The position numbers were made by a program, and so were the translations under genes. Positions 1 through 5,019 of a DNA stretch of 10,797 bases are shown here, piece after piece. Below the pieces are notes generated by a model. That model saw only the letters and a list, made by a program, of their open reading frames with translations. It ran no database searches and had not been told where the DNA came from. The stretch is from CAZPRQ01 sp964589415 (lineage in GTDB: Bacteria > Patescibacteriota > Doudnabacteria > UBA920), in assembly GCA_964589415.1 (NCBI GenBank), contig CAZPRQ010000042.1:1-10797 (forward strand), read 5' to 3'. The first letter of the stretch is position 1; every line of letters starts with the position of its first letter.

Positions 1-53
1 ACCCCGTCCGGCTTAACCAATACCAATGTCTTCTCTTCCTTAATGTGTTGCAT
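1..53 (-). CDS. ndk: Nucleoside diphosphate kinase, N-terminal fragment
   Basis: The gene runs off the left edge of the window; only the first 17 codons and two bases are visible, starting at the ATG that ends at position 53. They translate as MQHIKEEKTLVLVKPDG. The block ERTLVLVKPDG near the N-terminus is the hallmark first beta strand of nucleoside diphosphate kinases, which transfer the gamma phosphate of ATP to NDPs and dNDPs through a phosphohistidine. The catalytic histidine region lies outside the window, so activity cannot be judged. There is no Shine-Dalgarno sequence. The role fits the RNR genes further right, since Ndk converts the dNDPs made by some RNRs to dNTPs, but the gene is not in the same transcription unit. 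The identification rests on a short stretch, though a very characteristic one. Confidence 0.8.
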   Translation of the reverse strand, partial: MQHIKEEKTLVLVKPDG

Positions 54-84
54 AAATAAAACTTCATTAATGTATATCGTTGGT

Positions 85-113
85 ATTTTACCAAATCCTC
101 TCTCTTACGGCAA
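85..113 (-). promoter_or_regulatory. Predicted promoter of ndk
   Basis: On the minus strand TTGCCG (113-108) is followed after exactly 17 bases by TAAAAT (90-85), which is preceded by TG and one base, an extended -10. Initiation is expected near position 78, leaving a leader of about 25 bases before the ndk ATG. The -10 lies inside a small inverted repeat (TTGGTA, 3-base loop, TACCAA, 80-94), which may be incidental. The rest of 54-175 holds nothing else that I recognise. Confidence 0.4.
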
Positions 114-175
114 CTGAACGTGTAAGTATATAGCCCAATGAAGCTAAATTACATAAAAACTCTACTATATTCGTT

Positions 176-1633
176 TTAATACTTATTCAGCGATTGCAAT
201 TGCATATCGCCCTTAGCCCTAAACCTTCCATTTAATATGGCGTACCCCGCAACCAACGCCGCCAGCATAACCCAAAATACCGGCGCGGAAATGGGCGCGT
301 TAACACTGGCAAACGGAAGGCGTGCCATTTGGTGAGTTACAAATAAAATATAATCCAAAAGCCAACCAACTAGCATGGCAAACCCAGCGCCCACCACGGG
401 CAATAAACATAAAAACCCAAACAACATGACTGCCGGGACAATTGGCAGTACCAAGAGGTTGGCCGGAATAACCACAAAACTCAAACGTCCAAAATGGTAC
501 AAAATAAAAGGCAAGGTGGCCAAACTGGCCGACAATGTGGTTATTACCGTAGTTTTTACCGGTCCCAGATCCGGCAAGCGTTCAGTCAGTTTCAAAAAAA
601 GCGGATTGCCATACACAATGCCTAAAGTAGCGGCAAAGGAAAGCTGAAAACCCGCGTCCCAAAACAAAATTTTCGGATTTTGAAAAAGCATAAAAGCCCC
701 TGCCGCGAATATGGCCGGCCCAGCCGCGTAGGGCCGGCCCACAGAAAACGCGATTAACAGCATACCGCCCATTACCGCGGCACGGATAACCGAAGCCGAA
801 GGCCCAGCCAGCAAAACAAAAACAATTATAACCACTGCCGAGACCACCGCGCTACCCCGCCTCCCAAATGCATACGCCAGCCAACCCAGCGCGGCAATTA
901 TAACGCTTATGTTATAACCGGAGACCGCCGCTATGTGCGAAAGCCCGGTTTCATTAAACTCATCCGCAATGTTCTGGGACAAACCTTTGCGCGCGCCAAT
1001 TAAAATACCTAAAAGCAAGCTAGCCTCAGGCTCATTTACCACTCGCTGCACGCGACCAATTAAATACGCCTTTAACCGAAGCAGTTGTTCATAAGACCAG
1101 CTGGCCTGATGGCTTTTTAAAATTAAAATTTTAGGGTACGAACTTACCGCATAAATTCCGTGCCGAGTTAAATAACCTTTGTAATCAAAATCTTCATAAA
1201 CTTTTGGCTCCCTAAGAGTACCGGAAATATGCACACGGTCACCGTAAAAAAATTCCTGCGCCTTGGTAGTGGTTACCAATATTTTCTGTTCCGCGTCTTT
1301 AGGGCGGAGAGTTAACATTTGTCTGTCTTGCCGAATATCCGGCTCTGTTACCACCAAAGCTTCCATTTGAATTTTTTTGCTAAATTCAGGTTCATACATA
1401 CTGACTTGAAAGCTTGAGACTATTCTCCACATGCCAAAAAAAAGTGCAAACAATATAACGCATAAGCCAGCCGCGACACGTCTGTTCGCGTAATAAAGCA
1501 TTGCGGCCAACGCGGTCAAACCAGCCATGCCAAAAAAGGGCAACACTCCTAAATTCTGTTTATATGATCCAAGTAAAACCCCAAGTCCAAACATTAAACA
1601 ACTTGCCAAAAATATTTTCGATTTACTTAGCAT
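176..1633 (-). CDS. comEC: ComEC/Rec2-type competence channel, without nuclease domain
   Basis: This is an integral membrane protein of about 485 aa, the presumed channel that carries single-stranded DNA through the cytoplasmic membrane in natural transformation. In the 488-aa numbering that starts at the in-frame GTG at 1642, it has N-terminal hydrophobic helices (about 8-72), a soluble OB-like DUF4131 region (about 88-175) and the polytopic Competence domain (about 200-470). The family signature is visible at 206-245: LLLGILIGARKGL, then GLSHIAAVSGYNIS. The usual SGLH motif is SGYN here. The protein ends shortly after the last helices and lacks the C-terminal metallo-beta-lactamase-like domain of full-length ComEC (usually 700-800 aa). 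I prefer the ATG at 1633; the GTG is three codons upstream and neither has a Shine-Dalgarno. It is divergent from the plus-strand pair and convergent with nothing. The family is clear; competence in this organism is inferred. Confidence 0.9.
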   Translation of the reverse strand: MLSKSKIFLASCLMFGLGVLLGSYKQNLGVLPFFGMAGLTALAAMLYYANRRVAAGLCVILFALFFGMWRIVSSFQVSMYEPEFSKKIQMEALVVTEPDIRQDRQMLTLRPKDAEQKILVTTTKAQEFFYGDRVHISGTLREPKVYEDFDYKGYLTRHGIYAVSSYPKILILKSHQASWSYEQLLRLKAYLIGRVQRVVNEPEASLLLGILIGARKGLSQNIADEFNETGLSHIAAVSGYNISVIIAALGWLAYAFGRRGSAVVSAVVIIVFVLLAGPSASVIRAAVMGGMLLIAFSVGRPYAAGPAIFAAGAFMLFQNPKILFWDAGFQLSFAATLGIVYGNPLFLKLTERLPDLGPVKTTVITTLSASLATLPFILYHFGRLSFVVIPANLLVLPIVPAVMLFGFLCLLPVVGAGFAMLVGWLLDYILFVTHQMARLPFASVNAPISAPVFWVMLAALVAGYAILNGRFRAKGDMQLQSLNKY

Positions 1634-1655
1634 ATAAAACACAAATTAAAAACTG

Positions 1656-1684
1656 TTGACAAAAAAGCCAAATTCTGATAAATT
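1656..1684 (+). promoter_or_regulatory. Strong extended -10 promoter of the two-gene plus-strand unit
   Basis: A perfect TTGACA (1656-1661) is followed by a 17-base spacer and TAAATT (1679-1684). The last spacer bases are TGA, giving an extended -10 (TGn). Transcription should start near 1690-1692, which is the first base of the hairpin described next. This is the best sigma-70-type promoter in the window outside nrdR, and it lies only about 20 bases from the comEC start on the other strand. Confidence 0.65.
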
Positions 1685-1689
1685 TTTCT

Positions 1690-1707
1690 CACCTCTGGAG
1701 AGAGGTG
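1690..1707 (+). promoter_or_regulatory. 5' stem-loop carrying the ribosome binding site
   Basis: CACCTCT (1690-1696) and AGAGGTG (1701-1707) are perfectly complementary and enclose the loop GGAG. The stem ends three bases before the ATG at 1711 and begins at the predicted transcript start. The Shine-Dalgarno-like AGGTG is paired in the stem, while the loop GGAG stays exposed 10 bases from the ATG. The structure could stabilise the 5' end or meter translation. The complementarity is seen directly; the role is inferred. Confidence 0.5.
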
Positions 1708-1710
1708 AAA

Positions 1711-2106
1711 ATGAAAATTTTGCTTACCATTTGGATGGCGCTAGGTGCGCTGGTATGCTGGCGCATTTACAATCAATCAGCCCCGGCAAGTCGCATTATC
1801 ACCGTTAACGCTCTTGACCCGTGCGGACGGATGATTGTGGGCTCACTAAGTCGTAACGATGGCTTCACCACGGCACCTCAGTGCCCACAAACACCCAACC
1901 AACTACGGCTGGAAGCGGAAAGCGGCACAGTCAAACAGCTTGCGTTCGCCACCTGGGAGGTAATGCTTGACCCAGGCCAGACGGATCTAATGCTCGCCAT
2001 TCATTCCGTGGGGAACGGCTCCACGAAATGGAATGGCCGGCAAAACATAAAACCCAATCAACCCAGGACTCACGCCCTGGTACAACTGTCCACGGAGGCA
2101 GAATGA
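1711..2106 (+). CDS. Small exported or membrane-anchored protein, unknown
   Basis: I do not recognise this 131-aa protein. Residues 3-20 (ILLTIWMALGALVCWRIY) form one hydrophobic segment that would act as a signal anchor or uncleaved signal; the rest is polar, beta-rich in appearance and would be outside the membrane. Two cysteines (C38 in DPCG, C58 in QCP) could form a disulfide there. The ATG at 1711 is preferred over a GTG two codons upstream because the GTG is buried in the hairpin stem. The stop codon overlaps the start of the next gene as ATGA, so the two are probably translationally coupled. The coding sequence is visibly richer in G+C than the neighbouring genes and uses GC-ending codons, and the unit is opposite in strand to both sides. 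It is probably horizontally acquired. Confidence 0.6.
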   Translation: MKILLTIWMALGALVCWRIYNQSAPASRIITVNALDPCGRMIVGSLSRNDGFTTAPQCPQTPNQLRLEAESGTVKQLAFATWEVMLDPGQTDLMLAIHSVGNGSTKWNGRQNIKPNQPRTHALVQLSTEAE

Positions 2107-2447
2107 GATTCAGTTTGTTTTTGATGTCCCTGCTGTGCCCCCTTATGGCCCAGCAAAAGTTAACATTTACCGCAAACCTCGGCGACGCCGCTCCCACCAA
2201 ATCCTTTTCAATCCAAGTCAGCGGGCCGGCCAACGGATGCGTTACCTACGCGCCACTGGGCATGAGTGCCGCCGCCTCCGGAAACTGGAATGTAACGGTC
2301 AATGGCCCATCCCCCGAGACCTTCCATTGGTCTCTCGTGGGGGTTGAGAGGCCCGACTCAGGACGCAGACCAGGATTTATCTACCTGGCTATCCAGATAT
2401 GCGGAAGCGGTGGTGGCGACTACCGCGTAACTGGAAAATCAGAGTAG
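2103..2447 (+). CDS. Small secreted protein, unknown
   Basis: I do not recognise this 114-aa protein. The first 16 residues (MRFSLFLMSLLCPLMA) look like a cleavable signal peptide with a likely cut before QQ. The mature part alternates polar and hydrophobic residues as in a beta sandwich (for example FSIQVSG and WNVTVNG) and carries two cysteines, C46 and C100, possibly a disulfide. The start is fixed by GGAGG at 2094-2098, four bases before the ATG, and by the ATGA overlap with the upstream gene. Both products of the unit are small, exported and two-cysteine, so they may act together at the cell surface; that is inference. A strong terminator follows directly. Confidence 0.6.
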   Translation: MRFSLFLMSLLCPLMAQQKLTFTANLGDAAPTKSFSIQVSGPANGCVTYAPLGMSAAASGNWNVTVNGPSPETFHWSLVGVERPDSGRRPGFIYLAIQICGSGGGDYRVTGKSE

Positions 2448-2454
2448 CGCCGCT

Positions 2455-2497
2455 GGAAGCATTCGGACTTGGCAAATCCGAATAGCTTCCTTTTTTT
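2455..2497 (+). terminator. Rho-independent terminator
   Basis: GGAAGC-ATTCGGA (2455-2467) pairs with TCCGAAT-a-GCTTCC (2477-2490), a 13-bp stem with one bulged base and a 9-base loop, followed directly by seven T (2491-2497). It lies eight bases after the stop codon at 2447 and closes the two-gene unit. Confidence 0.9.
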
Positions 2498-2520
2498 ATT
2501 TCATAAATTTACAAAGTACA

Positions 2521-2745
2521 TTAATCTTGCGTATAAATTTTAAACAACTTGGTTTTTGACTTAAATCCTTTAACCAGTACTATCCGCTGTTTGGAAACTT
2601 TGAAATGTCCGGCCAATAATTTTATTATTGCCAAGGTAGCCTTATTATCTACTGGCGGCTGGTTTATATACGCGTGAAATACATTTCCTCTCTGTTCAAC
2701 GCGGGCATGTTTGGCGTTTGGGTGGGCATAAACAACTATCTCCAT
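2521..2745 (-). CDS. DUF167 (YggU family) protein
   Basis: A 74-aa protein of the DUF167/YggU family, small cytoplasmic alpha/beta proteins of unknown function. The family pattern is clear: a first strand with P-N-A-K (VYAHPNAKHARVE), the PPVDNKA motif (family form PPveGkAN) at about 30-36, then the helix IIKLLAGHFKV and the closing strand plus basic turn (VLVKGFKSKTKLFKI). The length is close to the domain alone (usually 75-100 aa). It lies 17 bases after the Nudix gene and is the last gene of the long minus-strand run. There is no Shine-Dalgarno. I see no minus-strand terminator; the hairpin at 2455-2490 lacks a T-run in that direction. Confidence 0.85.
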   Translation of the reverse strand: MEIVVYAHPNAKHARVEQRGNVFHAYINQPPVDNKATLAIIKLLAGHFKVSKQRIVLVKGFKSKTKLFKIYTQD

Positions 2746-2762
2746 ACTAGAAAAGAAAAAAA

Positions 2763-3203
2763 TTATAATTTATTTTTATAGTGTTTTAACGCGGCCGGCA
2801 GCTGCGAATGCAAAGGCTTGGGCAGACTGTCCAACAAAAACCAACCCAGTTCGTCAAACTTATGCGGCTCGCAAATGCGCACCTTGGAAGGGTTTACTTT
2901 GACTTTAAAATCCAGCGCTATCCAGTGGTAAGCCTGTCCGTCTTTTTGCCTATGCGCGTCCCTATAGCCAAGAAATTCTATTTGCTCCGGCTCTGCGCCA
3001 TATTCTTCCATAACTTCCGTCCTTACCCGCTCAAGCACGTGATCGTTAAATTCCAACCCTCCGCCGCCGACATCCCAACAGCCCTGCTCGTCGCGCGCTT
3101 GCCGGCTTCGTTTGGCCAATACATACTTGCCCTTGCCGTCATGACACCAAAAAATAACACAAACGCCGGTATAGTGCAAACCTTTCCTAAAAGTGTTGTC
3201 CAT
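2763..3203 (-). CDS. Nudix hydrolase
   Basis: A 146-aa single-domain Nudix hydrolase, expected to split a nucleoside diphosphate linked to another moiety with Mg2+ or Mn2+. The Nudix box lies at residues 48-70 (GGLEFNDHVLERV, then TEVMEEYGA). The metal-binding glutamates E63, E66 and E67 are present, but two signature positions differ from the consensus: the E after the first loop is D54 and the R of REUXEE is T62. The preceding WDVGGGGLEF is typical. Substrate cannot be told from sequence; a dNTP or nucleotide clean-up role beside the RNR genes would be reasonable but is inference. It starts 26 bases after the DUF6580 gene, just beyond a hairpin, so it may be partly uncoupled from the genes upstream. 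Confidence 0.9.
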   Translation of the reverse strand: MDNTFRKGLHYTGVCVIFWCHDGKGKYVLAKRSRQARDEQGCWDVGGGGLEFNDHVLERVRTEVMEEYGAEPEQIEFLGYRDAHRQKDGQAYHWIALDFKVKVNPSKVRICEPHKFDELGWFLLDSLPKPLHSQLPAALKHYKNKL

Positions 3204-3218
3204 AAATTTGTTATTTCG

Positions 3219-3242
3219 AAAAATCCCGCTTAAGCGGGATTT
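3219..3242 (-). terminator. Hairpin overlapping the DUF6580 stop codon
   Basis: Positions 3221-3242 are a perfect 22-base palindrome (arms AAATCCCGCTT and AAGCGGGATTT). On the minus strand it is followed by two more T, giving a five-T run. It spans the TAA of the DUF6580 gene (3230-3232) and ends 16 bases before the Nudix start. It could act as a weak terminator, attenuator or processing site between the transport genes and the Nudix-DUF167 pair. The core resembles the CCCGC..GCGGG cores of the palindromic repeats elsewhere in the window. Confidence 0.5.
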
Positions 3243-3898
3243 GAAAGTTTGTGAAAAGTTTTTCGCGAGGCAAAATATTTTACCGCTTCAAAGCCGCCAA
3301 ACAGCGCCACCGAATAAAACATATCACCCGTTAACGTGCCGCGCAAAAACGGCAGACCGTTTATGTAAGCTTCCAAAATCCCGGAAAAGTTATGCGGGTA
3401 GTTGGAATATAGGAACGCGAAGTTGGTGACTAAAAAAAAGATTGCGGATGCGCCCAGTGACGAGGTTAAAATTCGAAACCATCTCGTCTTTGTCATCCCG
3501 GAATTGTAAGTGCTGCCGAACAATATCCTGGATCCAGGCTTGCCCCCGCGTAAGCGGGTATCCAAAGAATTATTTCTTATTGTATTTTCATTCAATTCTG
3601 GATTCCGGATATCGCTCGCAAAGCCTCGCGATTCCGGAATGACAGAAGAGTTGTGTTTTATCCAAACCCCAAACAGTATGCCGACCAAATGCGAAACGTA
3701 AATTGCAACCATCATAGGCCAGGAAACAAAACCAATGAATATATCGCTAATAAGTCTTGCGGCCAATGTGATTCCCGCCGCTTTTTTCCACGGCAAATAA
3801 GCGGCCGCAAAAATCGCCAGCGCCGTAATCGGCGCGAAATTCGGTATGTGAGGTATAAAGCGGGAAATAACAGCGAGGATGATAATTAAATAAATCAT
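3230..3898 (-). CDS. DUF6580 membrane protein, putative transporter, with in-frame repeat insertion
   Basis: A 222-aa polytopic membrane protein matching the DUF6580 family of putative transport proteins, which resemble the substrate-binding S components of ECF vitamin transporters. The N-terminal pattern FIPHIPNFAPITALAIFAAA (14-33) is characteristic, and helices are visible at about 1-12, 23-36, 41-58, 61-80, 140-167 and 188-207. Residues 86-136 do not belong to the family: this 51-residue polar stretch (VIPESRGFASDIRN to STYNSGMT) is the translation of a 153-bp palindromic repeat. Without it the protein is about 171 aa and the helices before and after join naturally (GVWIKHNSS to KTRWFRIL). 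The insert would lie in a loop. The gene overlaps the upstream unknown gene by ATGA, so it belongs to the lipoprotein unit. Cobalamin as substrate is inferred from its neighbours. No ECF ATPase or T component is in the window. Confidence 0.8.
   Translation of the reverse strand: MIYLIIILAVISRFIPHIPNFAPITALAIFAAAYLPWKKAAGITLAARLISDIFIGFVSWPMMVAIYVSHLVGILFGVWIKHNSSVIPESRGFASDIRNPELNENTIRNNSLDTRLRGGKPGSRILFGSTYNSGMTKTRWFRILTSSLGASAIFFLVTNFAFLYSNYPHNFSGILEAYINGLPFLRGTLTGDMFYSVALFGGFEAVKYFASRKTFHKLSNPA
3492..3644. repeat. MITE-like element with terminal inverted repeats, inside the DUF6580 gene
   Basis: The element begins TGTCATCCCGGAATTG (3492-3507) and ends CGATTCCGGAATGACA (3629-3644); the ends are inverted repeats matching at 14 of 16 positions. 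Its length of 153 bp is exactly 51 codons, and the minus-strand frame is open throughout. Internally it has CCCGCGTAAGCGGG (3545-3558) and other GGATCC/ATTCCGG segments of the kind found in the elements at 5777-6187 and 6233-6376. No target-site duplication is evident. Confidence 0.8.
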
Positions 3899-4383
3899 GT
3901 TTGTGGAAATAGATTTTGTGGAAATGGATTGTGCTCAATAGAATATTTTCCCAAATCTCTCCAAAAGGAATTTAATTTTCTATAAAACTCTTGGGTTCTG
4001 GTGCCTTCTCTCGGAATATCTTGTTGCCTATGATCAGCATATCTGTCAAAATACTCAAAATCCCCTAACTCTTGAATTAAAAGTTTCAGTTGTTCCCTAA
4101 TTCCTTCTGCATCTTGACTATTTAAAAAATCATGTACTTGGATTTTTTCCAAAATATTTTTAAGTTCCATCAATAGTTGATTTTTGGTAAATATCTGATC
4201 ACTGCCAATAACTTTACCAGCTTCTAATGCATATACTAGCCCATTAAGAGATGCAAATCTGCCTAATAAACTATGTAACTCCTCAAAATCTTCATAAACT
4301 GCCTCTTTCTTTTTACGTTCCTGATTTTCTTTTAATTCACCAATTCTTCCGAGTATTTCCTTTCTTTTATTTTCATCAACCAT
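3895..4383 (-). CDS. Unknown helical cytoplasmic protein of the lipoprotein-DUF6580 unit
   Basis: I do not recognise this 162-aa protein. It has no signal peptide or membrane helix. Residues 1-33 are strongly charged and helical (KRKEILGRIGELKENQERKK), probably coiled coil, and the middle (about 65-115) also looks helical (MELKNILEKI, EGIREQLKLLIQEL). The C-terminus ends in a tandem five-residue duplication, NPFPQ-NLFPQ. The frame is open further upstream to 4464, but the ATG at 4383 is four bases after the lipoprotein stop, and at the other end the TGA overlaps the DUF6580 ATG. This double coupling makes it very likely part of the same machine, perhaps a cytoplasmic partner of the transporter. 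That role is inferred only from position. Confidence 0.75.
   Translation of the reverse strand: MVDENKRKEILGRIGELKENQERKKKEAVYEDFEELHSLLGRFASLNGLVYALEAGKVIGSDQIFTKNQLLMELKNILEKIQVHDFLNSQDAEGIREQLKLLIQELGDFEYFDRYADHRQQDIPREGTRTQEFYRKLNSFWRDLGKYSIEHNPFPQNLFPQT
3900..3929. repeat. 15-bp tandem duplication
   Basis: TTTGTGGAAATAGAT (3900-3914) is followed directly by TTTGTGGAAATGGAT (3915-3929), differing at one base. It lies at the 3' end of the unknown helical gene, where the minus strand encodes NPFPQ then NLFPQ, and stays in frame because the unit is five codons. Confidence 0.8.
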
Positions 4384-4387
4384 AAAT

Positions 4388-4974
4388 TTATTTATAACTT
4401 TTAATTTCCTCCAACTTCCACTCAATCCTGTCCCCGTCTTTCGGTTTATAATCGCTCGCGCCAACCTGGGATTGCGCGCCGTTTACGTACAAGGCCCAAA
4501 AATTCTTGCCAGCATCTTCTTTTTTTCCATCAATTGATGTTACGTATTCCCCTGCCCCGGAAAACGTCTTTGTCTCAATTGTGTGTCCGCTCCTCAATAA
4601 ATCCAGTGCGCTCTTCNNNNNNNNNNNNNNNNNNNNNNNNNNNNNNNNNNNNNNNNNNNNNNNNNNNNNNNNNNNNNNNNNNNNNNNNNNNNNNNNNNNN
4701 NNNNNNNNNNNNNNNNAAACGTCTTTGTCTCAATTGTGTGTCCGCTCCTCAATAAATCCAGTGCGCTCTTCCCTTCATCAGCATAAAAATTAAACAGCTG
4801 ATTCCCCCTGTCTATGCCCTGCACAATTTGGGACGCCTGAATTTGAACCCGCTCTTCAACTTCCCGATTATTAACCGACGAATTAGAATTACACGAAGCG
4901 GCTAAAAATACTATCGCTGATGCAATAAATATAATCTTCCCAATTTTTGAAATTTGAAATTTGAAATTTGTCAT
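4388..4974 (-). CDS. DUF4430 (transcobalamin C-terminal-like) lipoprotein, split by a false assembly gap
   Basis: As written, the gene is interrupted by 100 N. If the duplicated 55 bases flanking the gap are collapsed (removing 155 bases), the two halves join in one frame and give a 143-aa protein. Residues 11-28 are a hydrophobic signal ending LAASC, a lipobox-like sequence with C28 as the expected lipidated cysteine. Residues about 70-138 match DUF4430: SALDLLRSG, then GAGEYVTSIDG, then FWALYVNGAQSQVGASDY, then KDGDRIEWKLE. DUF4430 is the beta domain found at the C-terminus of transcobalamin and intrinsic factor and in bacterial surface proteins, often near vitamin transport genes. A role as a surface corrinoid-binding protein for the coupled DUF6580 transporter fits, but binding is not shown by sequence. 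It starts 45 bases after cobO. The start codon and residues 1-9 (MTNFKFQIS) come from a 7-nt tandem repeat. Confidence 0.8.
4562..4771. other. Assembly gap of 100 N flanked by an identical 55-bp sequence
   Basis: N runs from 4617 to 4716. The 55 bases before it (4562-4616) are identical to the 55 after it (4717-4771). Both copies are the same part of the DUF4430 gene (residues LLRSGHTIETKTF). This is what results when two contigs that overlap by an assembly k-mer are placed side by side with a default spacer, so the true locus probably has one copy and no gap. Confidence 0.9.
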
Positions 4975-4980
4975 TTGGAA
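4946..4980. repeat. Heptanucleotide tandem repeat at the lipoprotein start
   Basis: Five 7-base units run through the region: TTTGAAA three times, then TTTGTCA and TTTGGAA. The fourth unit contains the complement of the ATG start codon. On the minus strand the repeat gives residues MTNFKFQIS, which are not part of the signal peptide core. The native start may have been displaced or replaced by this repeat. Confidence 0.7.
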
Positions 4981-5019
4981 TTACTTTATGAACTTTAAAA
5001 ACTTTATTAACTTGATAAA

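Noticed and set aside
375..647. 90-codon plus-strand frame opposite comEC
   Set aside because: It is the antisense shadow of the ComEC helices, with no ribosome binding site and no family resemblance.
3492..3644. Frameshifted or pseudogene status for the DUF6580 gene
   Set aside because: The insert is an exact multiple of three and both flanks stay in frame, so the gene is interrupted only by extra residues.
3895..3898. Alternative genetic code with UGA as glycine (as in Gracilibacteria)
   Set aside because: UGA ends the 162-aa gene and the first plus-strand gene in ATGA overlaps, and the conserved proteins contain no internal UGA.
4384..4464. N-terminal extension of the 162-aa protein
   Set aside because: These codons overlap the end of the DUF4430 gene in another frame; the ATG at 4383 directly after its stop is the natural start.
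4506..4793. Plus-strand frames across the N run
   Set aside because: They exist only because N is read through; they are antisense to the lipoprotein gene and contain the duplicated 55 bp.
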